A stretch of 50,030 nt of DNA from Parabacteroides distasonis (lineage in GTDB: Bacteria; Bacteroidota; Bacteroidia; Bacteroidales; Tannerellaceae): contig SUXM01000019.1 of assembly GCA_015060925.1 (NCBI GenBank), positions 1 through 50,030 of the forward strand. The letters are read 5' to 3'. The notes under the pieces are model-generated. The model was given only the letters and a program-made list of their open reading frames with translations. It ran no database searches and was not told the origin of the DNA. The translations under genes and the position numbers were made by a program. Of this stretch, positions 43,123 to 50,030 are shown in pieces; position 1 is the first letter of the stretch, and the number at the start of each line of letters is the position of its first letter.

Positions 43123-44208
43123 TCATTTATTTTTACGTTTAAACATACTACAATTTTTGGCATAATTAGGATCTACAGTAGGTTTTATCCCTAACCTTCC
43201 ATAACATCCGCAATTTGCCATTCCACCTTTATTAGCCCATGAAAGATTAATTTCACAATCAAAACATGAACGTTCAAGAGATTCATTTACATTTTCTAAT
43301 ACTTGAAAGATTTCTTCATGTGATTTTTTTACTGATGAGTGAGAATCTACAATGTTTAACGCATCTTCTAAAGAATCATTATGTTGTCTACATCTAACAT
43401 TTTTAAGTTCATTTACTTTTGTGCGTTGTTCATCCCGTAGACGTTGTTCATTGATTACTTTTAACTGATGATTATATTCATTAATTTTACAAATACGAAA
43501 TACCTGACCGTTATTCTCAATCCGTAAGGGAATATGTGAAAAACGTTCTTTTATCGCACAGCATGATTTTATTAATTCACATAAACTACAATCTTGTTCC
43601 GGTATAATTTTAATTAGTTTTTTTGCCTTATGGTAAATTGTTTCTATCTGATTAAAATAATTATCATTATTAATCCATCTTCTATTTTGATTAGAAGTCA
43701 TTAAAAACTTTTCCAATGACTCTAATCTTTGGCCGGTAAGATCTACCTCTAGGCAAGAAAAGTTGTGATAGTCTATATCTTTTTTATGCTGGACTTTATA
43801 TCGAAATATAAATTCTATTAAATATTGTTGATTATCTCTAGTTGTTGCAATAACATCTGGTTGTTTATCCTCACGTTCGTAACGGTTATCTACCTTTACA
43901 TCCGTAAATTCAATATCGGTTTCTTTATAAATACCGTAATACGAAGGTACATGAATCCTTTTTTTTGTTTGAAGTATATGTTCAGCCAATTTGTAAAGAG
44001 TGACCATATAGCATATATCCAAATTTGCTTTTCTTTTTTTACTTTGATGTGCAAAACCATGTTCCCTTATATCTCCATGCCTTGCTAATAGTTCTTCATG
44101 ACAACAAGGACAAAAACATTTACATTTTAATCCATTGGGTACATTGTCAACATGCACCATTTTGCCATTAACATCTTCTGCCCATGAGAATACAACACTT
44201 TTGTTCAT
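43123..44208 (-). CDS. CoiA-like competence/nuclease protein
   Basis: A 361-residue soluble protein. The N-terminus has a zinc-finger-like cluster (C29, C31, C33, C35, C36 with H45, H50, H54: CFCPCCHEEL...HGFAHQ), as in CoiA. A nuclease-like core follows with PDVIAT (D118) and YLIEFIFRYKV (E132), matching the D...E-x-K pattern of the PD-(D/E)XK fold, though the lysine position is taken by F/Y. More cysteines lie in the middle (CSLCELIKSCC) and C-terminus (CFDC, NCGC), suggesting further metal sites. CoiA acts in DNA uptake in Firmicutes; in Bacteroidetes such genes appear in mobile or defence DNA. The ATG overlaps the small upstream gene by four bases. Confidence 0.7.
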   Translation of the reverse strand: MNKSVVFSWAEDVNGKMVHVDNVPNGLKCKCFCPCCHEELLARHGDIREHGFAHQSKKRKANLDICYMVTLYKLAEHILQTKKRIHVPSYYGIYKETDIEFTDVKVDNRYEREDKQPDVIATTRDNQQYLIEFIFRYKVQHKKDIDYHNFSCLEVDLTGQRLESLEKFLMTSNQNRRWINNDNYFNQIETIYHKAKKLIKIIPEQDCSLCELIKSCCAIKERFSHIPLRIENNGQVFRICKINEYNHQLKVINEQRLRDEQRTKVNELKNVRCRQHNDSLEDALNIVDSHSSVKKSHEEIFQVLENVNESLERSCFDCEINLSWANKGGMANCGCYGRLGIKPTVDPNYAKNCSMFKRKNK

Positions 44209-44426
44209 TGCTTATTTTTTTTCTTTTTCATTACATCCCAATCAAAAGAATAAACTTGTCCATTTATGGGAATATTAACAGTCATATAAAGACCTCGTTT
44301 CCATTTGATATTCATGTAACCAATTACAGCCTTTCCAGAATGAATATTTAAATAACCCTGTTCTTTGATATTCTTATCATCCTCCAGTCTCTTTCCAAGT
44401 GTCACTATTTGTGTCTGCGCTACCAT
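44205..44426 (-). CDS. Small hypothetical protein coupled to the CoiA-like gene
   Basis: 73 residues from the ATG at 44426. No family is recognised. The centre has aromatic/beta character (GYMNIKWKRGLYMTVNIP, QVYSFDWDV), and the C-terminus is a lysine run (MKKKKNKQ). It overlaps the CoiA-like gene start by four bases, so the two are co-translated; it could be an accessory or a DNA-binding helper. Confidence 0.55.
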   Translation of the reverse strand: MVAQTQIVTLGKRLEDDKNIKEQGYLNIHSGKAVIGYMNIKWKRGLYMTVNIPINGQVYSFDWDVMKKKKNKQ

Positions 44427-44539
44427 ATTTGTGATAGAATCAGAGTGTCATTATAGTTTGTGGAGATTCCGGTATAAGGTATACCTTTTATATTATAAGC
44501 TGTTATGTAAGAATTCAAGTTACTGATTCTTCGCCAAGA

Positions 44540-44755
44540 TTATTTAAGAATTTGATTATACTTTCCATAATCATCCTTCTCTTCATAATTAGTCATACCT
44601 ACCATAAAATTACCTAAACTCCGATAAGCCCATAATCTGCCATTATTATATTCCGTAAAAACAGTTGTATCTCTTTCAGACTTAATAAATGTTTGCGCTT
44701 GTAAATTTACATACAAATGTAATAAAAGTACTATTAAAATTATTCTTATATTCAT
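44540..44755 (-). CDS. Small secreted hypothetical protein
   Basis: 71 residues. A clear signal peptide (MNIRIILIVLLLHLYVNLQAQ, cleavage near AQ-TF) precedes a short mature part of about 50 residues rich in polar and aromatic residues (TEYNNGRLWAYRSLGNFMVG). No family is recognised. It is on the same strand as the CoiA-like pair, 113 bases upstream. It could be the truncated start of a larger secreted protein, since the end (KYNQILK) shows no domain boundary. Confidence 0.45.
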   Translation of the reverse strand: MNIRIILIVLLLHLYVNLQAQTFIKSERDTTVFTEYNNGRLWAYRSLGNFMVGMTNYEEKDDYGKYNQILK

Positions 44756-45329
44756 ACTGATGAATTAATCTAATTACTTACAAAAATATAGATATTTTCC
44801 AAAACTTATAGATATTATTAAACGTTCGATAAGTTTCAAAGCCGCAGACAATAACTTGTTTTCCTGTTTCTGTGTAATGAAATTCTATGCTTTAGATTTG
44901 CAAGGTCACGACAAGCAATAAGAAGATGAATACCCAACTTCAATTGTTTCTTGTTCTATTCTTCATGTTTTAAGTAGATTTTAGGTTTCTTTATATTTAA
45001 TACAACCGAGGTTAGAAATCGAGTATGTTTTTTGAGAAATTTTTTATTGGCTTTATCACTGAAGACTCTTAAACAAACATCTATAATGTAGAAATTAAAT
45101 TAGTCTTATAGACTCTATCTATTCTATAAGACGGTGTAAAAATAGAGTTAATATATTAATTATCAAAGTTTTTCGTATAATTTTAGATTTAGAAAAATTT
45201 GATCAAGTAGTCACACAAACTATATTTTGACTGGCTTTACGAATCCTATTCCTAAAAAATTAGGACTAAGGCTTGTCTTTAATTTAAATTGAAGATTTAA
45301 AGATTCTTATAAAAAGTAACCAAAGATTC
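44756..45329. other. AT-rich intergenic region with degraded sequence
   Basis: No gene is supported. A minus-strand open stretch near 44855-44950 reads QLKLGIHLLIACRDL but is closed by stops and starts nowhere convincing; it may be a gene fossil. The right copy of the 32-bp direct repeat is at 45088-45119, and the promoter of the Rpn gene begins at 45330. Confidence 0.5.
45088..45119. repeat. 32-bp direct repeat, right copy
   Basis: Matches 43051-43082 at 30 of 32 bases. TCTTATAG (45104-45111) pairs with CTATAAGA (45124-45131), so both copies can form a stem though the flanking arms differ. Confidence 0.7.
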
Positions 45330-45358
45330 TTTGTATTTTAAAGAAACAATTATCTTTG
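45330..45358 (+). promoter_or_regulatory. Promoter of the intact Rpn gene
   Basis: TTTG (45330-45333), 17 bases, TATCTTTG (45351-45358). A perfect -7 box with slightly short spacing. Confidence 0.55.
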
Positions 45359-45360
45359 TG

Positions 45361-45393
45361 AGAATCAATCATACAACAGGTTTGATTGATTCT
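45361..45393 (+). repeat. 5' hairpin of the intact Rpn gene
   Basis: Perfect 11-bp inverted repeat (AGAATCAATCA and TGATTGATTCT) with an 11-base loop, two bases after the -7 box, 27 bases before the ATG. The neighbouring broken copy has a hairpin of different sequence in the same place. Confidence 0.7.
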
Positions 45394-45420
45394 ACTATTA
45401 ATCACTAAAACCATCAAGCT

Positions 45421-46323
45421 ATGGGAAAATTCATGAATCCCTTTACCGATGTGGGCTTCAAGCATCTGTTTGGTAGAGAAGTTAGTAAAGACTTACTGTT
45501 GGAATTATTGCGAGTCATCTTGGATGATGAACGTAAAGTAAAAAGTATCAGTCTTTTGAACAAAGAAAAGATACCGAAGTCTTTGAATCAGAAAGTGATC
45601 ATATACGACATCCTTTGTGAAGATGAAGATGGTACGAAGTTTATCGTGGAGATACAGAACCAGTATCAAGATTATTTTTTAGACAGGGCTTTGTATTATC
45701 TATGTCGGATGATTGACGAGCAGGGGTTAAGAGGCTCTGCTTGGAATTATGAGATTTATCCGGTTTACGGCATCTTCTTCTTGAACTTCAAGATAGCCCC
45801 ATTGACGAAATTCCGCACCGACGTGATTTTGGCCGATCGGGAAACAGGCAGGATGGTCAACAGCAAGATGCGGCATATCTATTTAAGTTTGCCCTACTTC
45901 ACAAAAAGGGAAGAGGAATGTGAAACCGATTTTGATCGTTGGATGTATCTATTGAAGAATATGGACAGTTTTGAGAAAATACCTGAATATGCCCCGAAGT
46001 CAGTGTTTGGCAAGATTTTGGAGGTGGCAGATGTAGCCTCGTTGAATGAAGAGGAGCGTTGGGAGTATGACCAAGCGCTTAAACATTACCGGGATTACAA
46101 TAACACGCTACATACCAGTTACCGCCAAGGCAAAGAAAAGGGGTATGCCGAAGGCGAGGCAAAAGGTCTTGTAAAAGGTAGAGCCGAGGGTGAAGTTATC
46201 GGTTTGACAAAAGGAATCCGTCAGATGCTTTGTAATATGCAGGCCATGGGAATGGATATGGCTACGATGGCTCAGATAACCAAACTGTCTGAAGAAGAGG
46301 TGGTAAAATTATTGCAGAAATAA
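45421..46323 (+). CDS. Rpn family recombination-promoting nuclease (PDDEXK transposase-like)
   Basis: A 300-residue protein. MGKFMNPFTDVGFKHLFGRE at the start is the family mark. The nuclease core has D63 (IYDILCEDEDG) and E77-x-Q79 (FIVEIQNQ), the D...ExQ/K active site. SKMRHIYLSLPYFTKREEEC and DFDRWMYLLKNMDSFEKIP follow, then a basic, glycine-rich linker of EGxxKG repeats (about 240-265) and a short helical C-terminus (MGMDMATMAQITKLSEEEVV) of the kind used for partner binding. Family members are annotated as transposases but more likely promote RecA-independent recombination. It is followed by a deleted tandem copy. Confidence 0.85.
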   Translation: MGKFMNPFTDVGFKHLFGREVSKDLLLELLRVILDDERKVKSISLLNKEKIPKSLNQKVIIYDILCEDEDGTKFIVEIQNQYQDYFLDRALYYLCRMIDEQGLRGSAWNYEIYPVYGIFFLNFKIAPLTKFRTDVILADRETGRMVNSKMRHIYLSLPYFTKREEECETDFDRWMYLLKNMDSFEKIPEYAPKSVFGKILEVADVASLNEEERWEYDQALKHYRDYNNTLHTSYRQGKEKGYAEGEAKGLVKGRAEGEVIGLTKGIRQMLCNMQAMGMDMATMAQITKLSEEEVVKLLQK

Positions 46324-46332
46324 AACAATCAT

Positions 46333-46340
46333 TATCTTTG
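46333..46340 (+). promoter_or_regulatory. -7 box of the deleted Rpn copy
   Basis: TATCTTTG, at the same place relative to the downstream hairpin and ATG as the box at 45351-45358. Confidence 0.5.
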
Positions 46341-46341
46341 A

Positions 46342-46375
46342 CAAGTCAGCCGAAATACAGATTTCGGTTGGCTTG
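46342..46375 (+). repeat. 5' hairpin of the deleted Rpn copy
   Basis: 15-bp stem (46342-46356 with 46361-46375) around the loop ACAG. Two positions pair only as G-U, so the fold works as RNA better than as a DNA palindrome. Its sequence is unrelated to the hairpin at 45361-45393. Confidence 0.65.
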
Positions 46376-46402
46376 AATATTTATAACTAAAACCATCAAG
46401 CT

Positions 46403-46932
46403 ATGGGAAAATTCATGAACCCTTTTACGGATGTGGGCTAGCCCCATTGACGAAGTTCCGCACCGATGTGATTTTGGCCGATCGGGAAACGGGTAAGATG
46501 GTAAACGGTAAGATGCGGCATATCTATTTAAGTTTGCCTTACTTTACAAAGAAAGAAGATGAATGTGAAACCGATTTTGATCGTTGGATATATCTATTGA
46601 AGAATATGGATAGTTTTAAAGAGATACCGGAATATGCTCCGAAATCTGTCTTTGGTAAGATTTTAGAGGTAGCAAATGTAGCTTCGTTAAGTCCGGAGGA
46701 ACGTTTGGAATATGACCAAGCCCTCAAACATTATCGAGACTACAACAACACCATGCATACCCAATATCGTCAAGGGAAAGAAGAGGGATTGGCTGAAGGA
46801 CTTGCTAAAGGCAAATCAGAAACAATATTTCAAATGCTTCAAAATATGCAAGAGATGGGTATGAATATAACTACCATGGCTAAGATAGTCAAATTATCTG
46901 AAGTAGAAATTACAAACATCCTACAAGAATAA
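46403..46932 (+). pseudogene. Rpn family tandem copy with internal deletion
   Basis: Starts MGKFMNPFTDVG like the preceding gene, with the same 17 bases before the ATG (ACTAAAACCATCAAGCT), then hits TAG at once. Compared with the intact gene, 337 bases (equivalent of 45458-45794, containing the whole D...ExQ active site) are missing, and the junction reads GGGCTAGCCC. The 3' half stays open to 46932 (KFRTDVILADRETGK to the end) and has a different, shorter tail than the intact copy. It therefore lacks nuclease activity; a C-terminal fragment could be made only from a non-ATG start near 46447. Confidence 0.85.
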
Positions 46933-46960
46933 TATTAATCAGAAACAAATAGGAATTAAC

Positions 46961-46998
46961 AAGAGGTATGGGAAACAAACCACACCTCTTATTTTTTT
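46961..46998 (+). terminator. Terminator after the Rpn pair
   Basis: AAGAGGTATG pairs with CACACCTCTT (one A-C mismatch), then ATTTTTTT. Confidence 0.75.
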
Positions 46999-47064
46999 AA
47001 CATCTTTTTATCCTGCTTATTTTCTTCCTTAGGATTTCAAACACACAATAAAAATTAGCTTCCA

Positions 47065-47994
47065 TTATCTTTTACTTACTATAATCTTTTCATTTTTCAT
47101 TTCAAACTTAGCTATTCCTATATCATTCAACACTCGCAGTACGTCTTCTATATGTTTGGGCCGTTCCATGCGGAAATAGATACGCTCATTCAATAAATGA
47201 TGGTGTTGAAATGCCACACTGATGTTATACCACGAACCGATTTCTATCATTGCATCCATCAATTCCTTGTTGTCGAAAGCAAATTCACCTTCTGCCCATT
47301 TACCTTGTGTGGCAGATGCCTTTGCCAATTTCAACTTGCCTTCCTTATTGAGAGATACCTGTTCGCCCGGTTTCATCTGTTGAGAAGAAGCTCCGTTGAG
47401 GCTTACTTCCACACAACCTTCGTAAAGCGTTACATCAGGAGCGGTGGCTGGATAAGCTTTGACATCGAACACTGTGCCTAGTACTTGTGTCTGTAGTAGT
47501 TCGGTACGGACAATAAAAGGACGCTTAGCTTCCTTTGCCACACTGAAACGTGCCTCACCCACTAAGGTCACTTCCCGCTTGTCAACAGAGAAAAACTTGG
47601 AATATTCCAATCGGCTATTGGCACTGAGCAAAACTTCGGTTCCATCACTTAGGATGAGAGACTTGGTAATTCCGGCAGGGGTACGTATTTCCACCCGTTC
47701 ACCCACTTCTAAGTAGGTGATTTCCTTAGGAGCTTCCAATGAGGTAAACACCAATATGCTATCTTTGCTTTGTTTGGAATCCATCAAAGGCCAAAGGACA
47801 AGCATCAACAAGAGAAGAGCTGCCGCCGAAGCTATTGTCACATAAAGACTATGGTGCGTAAGAATGGTTTTTCGGCGTTGGCCGATAAAATCATGCCATA
47901 CCTGTTCCGTTTGCTCGGAAGTTGGCTTGGATCCAAGAGCTTCGCCGAAAAGGGCTTTCAGCCGATGGTCGTTGGTATCAGGATTATTTCTCAT
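47065..47994 (-). CDS. FecR family anti-sigma/transducer protein
   Basis: A 309-residue inner-membrane protein. The N-terminal ~45 residues face the cytoplasm and would bind the sigma factor. A single helix follows (SLYVTIASAAALLLLMLVLW, about 48-68), then the periplasmic FecR domain (EVGERVEIRTPAGITKSLIL...DGTEVLLSANSRLEY; LVGEARFSVAKEAKRPFIVR) and a C-terminal DUF4974/STN-like domain (IEDVLRVLNDIGIAKFEMK). It relays a signal from the outer-membrane receptor to the sigma factor. The gene starts 12 bases after the sigma gene stop. All parts are full-length. Confidence 0.9.
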   Translation of the reverse strand: MRNNPDTNDHRLKALFGEALGSKPTSEQTEQVWHDFIGQRRKTILTHHSLYVTIASAAALLLLMLVLWPLMDSKQSKDSILVFTSLEAPKEITYLEVGERVEIRTPAGITKSLILSDGTEVLLSANSRLEYSKFFSVDKREVTLVGEARFSVAKEAKRPFIVRTELLQTQVLGTVFDVKAYPATAPDVTLYEGCVEVSLNGASSQQMKPGEQVSLNKEGKLKLAKASATQGKWAEGEFAFDNKELMDAMIEIGSWYNISVAFQHHHLLNERIYFRMERPKHIEDVLRVLNDIGIAKFEMKNEKIIVSKR

Positions 47995-48006
47995 ATTGCT
48001 ATGTTT

Positions 48007-48528
48007 TTATCTTGTCATTTCTTCTCTTAGTATTCGCAATGCTTTGCTGATATGCTTTTTTACTGTATCGGGACTGATGCCCATCTCCTCTGCCACCTCA
48101 TGATATGTCTTCTTTTCCCAATAACAGAGACGAAGAACAATACAAGTTGGTTCGGGTAGTTTTTTGGCAATAGTTTCCGCCTTTTGTAACAGTGCTTCAT
48201 GTTCCCAATAACCATTGTCAACATCTGCTTGCGTGGCAAGAACTATAGCTTCGACATGCTCTTGTTCCACACGAAGGTGTTTCAAACGGTTGAGGCAGGC
48301 ATTTCGGGTTGCTGTATAAAGCCACGAACTACGATCTTCGCACGTAAAGTCGGGAGTTTCCCATGCTTTGCCGAAAACTTCACTTACAATATCTTTAGCT
48401 TCGTCCGTATCTCCCATCAAGGTAGTAGCATAGCGGATAAGTTTGGGATACATTACAAGGAATAGTTCACGGAACCGTTCTTCTTTCCCGGATTTCTTTC
48501 GTCTGTTAAAAATTGACAGTCCTTTCAT
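48007..48528 (-). CDS. ECF RNA polymerase sigma factor
   Basis: A 173-residue sigma-70 family factor with region 2 (FRELFLVMYPKLIRYATTLM, then DIVSEVFGKAWE) and region 4 (LPEPTCIVLRLCYWEKKTYHEVAEEMGISPDTVKKHISKAL), no region 3, as in ECF types of the FecI-like group. It should direct transcription of the adjacent receptor or its regulon once released by the FecR protein. It follows the barrel-protein gene by 43 bases and precedes fecR, so receptor, sigma and anti-sigma form one operon. Confidence 0.9.
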   Translation of the reverse strand: MKGLSIFNRRKKSGKEERFRELFLVMYPKLIRYATTLMGDTDEAKDIVSEVFGKAWETPDFTCEDRSSWLYTATRNACLNRLKHLRVEQEHVEAIVLATQADVDNGYWEHEALLQKAETIAKKLPEPTCIVLRLCYWEKKTYHEVAEEMGISPDTVKKHISKALRILREEMTR

Positions 48529-48571
48529 AGGATTACAAAGATAGTAACGTTTTTTTTAAATGCCACAGCGT

Positions 48572-50030
48572 TTATAAACGGTTCTTTTCGCTCTGACCAG
48601 CTCCTGTTCCCTTGTATTTACTCTTGGTTGCGTTGAACTTATAAGAGAGTTGAATTCCTATTCGTTGATGATCGTAGTATTCCGTAAATGAGGTGGAAGT
48701 TCCGATGCTATAAGCGGTCATTGCATTGTGCTGCGTATGGAAAATATCGTTGGCAGTCAGTGTCACACTCAATGCATTTTCTTTTAAGAATGACTTGGAA
48801 AGTCGAAGATTAACCACGCCCATAGCTTTTTTATCAGCAGAACCTTGCTTGAATTTAGGTACATAAGTTCCTTGTAAATTGACAAACCAACTTTTCGGCA
48901 GCGTGAAGGTATTGTCGAAAATGAAATACCAATAAGGATCATTCCAATCGTAGTTGATGCCAATGGCTTCCAGTTCAGCGTCCCAAAAAGAGAGGTTAAT
49001 AGTAGCTTGTGGTTGCCAAATACCAATCTTTGGAGCGAATGTAATGGCACTTCCGTATGAGTAGGAATTGGGTATTGCCTGATAATCGATGATATGTACT
49101 CCGGGATGTGTCTCATCATTGTAAACTTGGGTTACGGTTGTATAACTATTCTTTACATGCTGATACCAAGCGTTCATATAAATCCATTTCCACGATGCAT
49201 CCAAGGACAATCGGTCGCTTGTCTGCTTGGGAAGTAACGGATTGCCCGTCATGTATTCGTACTTGCTCCGATAGTTGATGGCATTGGTTAAAAGATTGTA
49301 TGGCACATTCTCTTTGTAGTTCTTATATGATAAAGTTAGACTCCAATTACCATTCCTATAATTCGCAGAAACGGTCGGAATAAAGTCATTATAAGTAGGA
49401 CTTTGTTCTTCCTTATGAATGTTATTATCATAATAATCCGTCTGCTGATATTCATAACGGAAACCTGCACTGAGATTCCATTTACCGAGAGGTAACGAGT
49501 AATTAGCAAAGACTGACCAAAGGCTTTGCTTCACATGATTATTAGCATCGTTACTAAATCCACTTTGTAAGAATAAGTCGTGACGACTGGTGAAAATTTC
49601 TTCCGTTCCGACAGAAAAATGTCCTTTGGCTATAGGTGTACTGGCTGTAGCCTTCACTGCATACAAATAGTTACGAACCTTACTGGTTGATTCAGCGGCC
49701 TTTTCTCCATTATTACTGATTTCTTGAAAGGTTTCCTTTTGCCCAAACAGGTAATCGGCATTGACATCCACATTCCATTTTCCAATGCTACTTGTGTAAT
49801 AAGCGTTGACAGAATGTTTCCATTTGCTTTTGTTTTGAAATATCTGTTCGGTTTTCATTTTCTCCATATCCACTCCGTCTTTCTTCACACTGACATCAGA
49901 ATAGACAGGTACTTTATGATTGCCGAAAGGTGTGTTCGGTTCGTATCGCAAACCAATGGAATGATGTTCGTTAAAATCATAATTGAATCCCAATACACCG
50001 AAAAAGTAATCTTGTTTTTGATTATAATGT
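48572..50030 (-). CDS. Outer-membrane beta-barrel (TonB-receptor-like) protein, partial
   Basis: The C-terminal ~486 residues of a larger outer-membrane protein; the frame stays open to the window end (HYNQKQDYFFGVLGFNYDF), so the start is missing. The sequence is a string of amphipathic strands with short turns (KWNVDVNADYLFGQKE, GKWNLSAGFRYEYQQTDYYD), typical of the OMP_b-brl_3 type found at the end of TonB-dependent receptor-like proteins that begin with a CarboxypepD_reg domain. It ends in a lysine-rich tail (YKFNATKSKYKGTGAGQSEK) after the last strand. As first gene of the operon it is the likely signal source or target of the sigma/FecR pair. Confidence 0.85.
   Translation of the reverse strand, partial: HYNQKQDYFFGVLGFNYDFNEHHSIGLRYEPNTPFGNHKVPVYSDVSVKKDGVDMEKMKTEQIFQNKSKWKHSVNAYYTSSIGKWNVDVNADYLFGQKETFQEISNNGEKAAESTSKVRNYLYAVKATASTPIAKGHFSVGTEEIFTSRHDLFLQSGFSNDANNHVKQSLWSVFANYSLPLGKWNLSAGFRYEYQQTDYYDNNIHKEEQSPTYNDFIPTVSANYRNGNWSLTLSYKNYKENVPYNLLTNAINYRSKYEYMTGNPLLPKQTSDRLSLDASWKWIYMNAWYQHVKNSYTTVTQVYNDETHPGVHIIDYQAIPNSYSYGSAITFAPKIGIWQPQATINLSFWDAELEAIGINYDWNDPYWYFIFDNTFTLPKSWFVNLQGTYVPKFKQGSADKKAMGVVNLRLSKSFLKENALSVTLTANDIFHTQHNAMTAYSIGTSTSFTEYYDHQRIGIQLSYKFNATKSKYKGTGAGQSEKNRL

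Noticed and set aside
44855..44960. Minus-strand stretch reading QLKLGIHLLIACRDL as a gene
   Set aside because: Bounded by stops on both sides within 40 codons and without a start; possible fossil only.
46447..46932. Second Rpn copy as a functional shorter gene
   Set aside because: The ATG-initiated frame meets a stop after 12 codons, the nuclease active site is deleted and the remaining open part begins only at a TTG.

Overview
The window is chromosomal DNA from a Bacteroidales bacterium (Bacteroides/Parabacteroides-like). The evidence is internal: many intergenic regions carry the Bacteroidetes -7 promoter box TAnnTTTG, several lipoproteins have short Bacteroidetes-type signal peptides, and the gene content is typical of the order (DUF4373, DUF4248 and DUF6633 genes, DUF5686 outer-membrane protein, a sigma/FecR/TonB-type locus, an NhaD antiporter, Rpn/PDDEXK 'transposases'). 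I see no rRNA, tRNA or CRISPR array.

The layout alternates accessory islands with housekeeping blocks. (1) 0.2-5.4 kb, minus strand, AT-rich: a five-gene defence-like operon made of a small HTH controller, an EcoRI-type adenine methyltransferase, a DUF262-HNH nuclease, an unrecognised 344-residue protein and a four-helix membrane protein. A perfect operator-like palindrome precedes it, and a decayed AlbA_2 gene and a DUF5053-like gene follow it. (2) 5.6-9.3 kb: a structured leader RNA, then DUF4373, DUF6633 and DUF4248 genes, a TauE/SafE transporter with its own promoter, and an amidase/small membrane protein/lipoprotein trio that looks like a domesticated lysis cassette. (3) 9.3-15.5 kb: a secreted beta-helix protein, an aldose epimerase, an M24 peptidase and an alkaline phosphatase. 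(4) 15.8-22.6 kb: an AraC regulator divergent from a complete tripartite RND efflux operon. (5) 22.7-31.8 kb: metallophosphoesterase, serine acetyltransferase, RlmD, MltF-like lytic transglycosylase, NhaD, aminopeptidase P and an AAA ATPase. (6) 32.1-36.1 kb, AT-rich: a second unusual operon with DUF1848 (C-terminal CX3CX2C), a methyltransferase-like protein carrying three tandem ~106-residue repeats and an acidic tail, and a DnaB-like single-domain ATPase. (7) 36.2-43 kb: DUF5686 protein and a TPP-riboswitch-controlled thiD-tenI-thiE-thiC operon without thiazole genes. (8) 43.0-47 kb: an AT-rich insert bracketed by a 32-bp direct repeat and carrying a CoiA-like gene, followed by a tandem pair of Rpn genes, the second broken by an internal deletion. 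(9) 47-50 kb: FecR anti-sigma, ECF sigma and an outer-membrane barrel protein that runs off the window.

Four intergenic sites (about 5.7, 15.8, 31.9 and 43.0 kb) share a pattern that no gene explains: each has three CCTCCGA/TCGGAGG cores spaced 21-24 bp apart, with inverted arms. One of them reaches into the promoter of the DUF4373 operon. This dispersed phased repeat, the DUF262-HNH/EcoRI-methylase operon with its two unknown partners, and the DUF1848/triple-repeat methyltransferase/DnaB-like operon are the strongest candidates for undescribed biology here.
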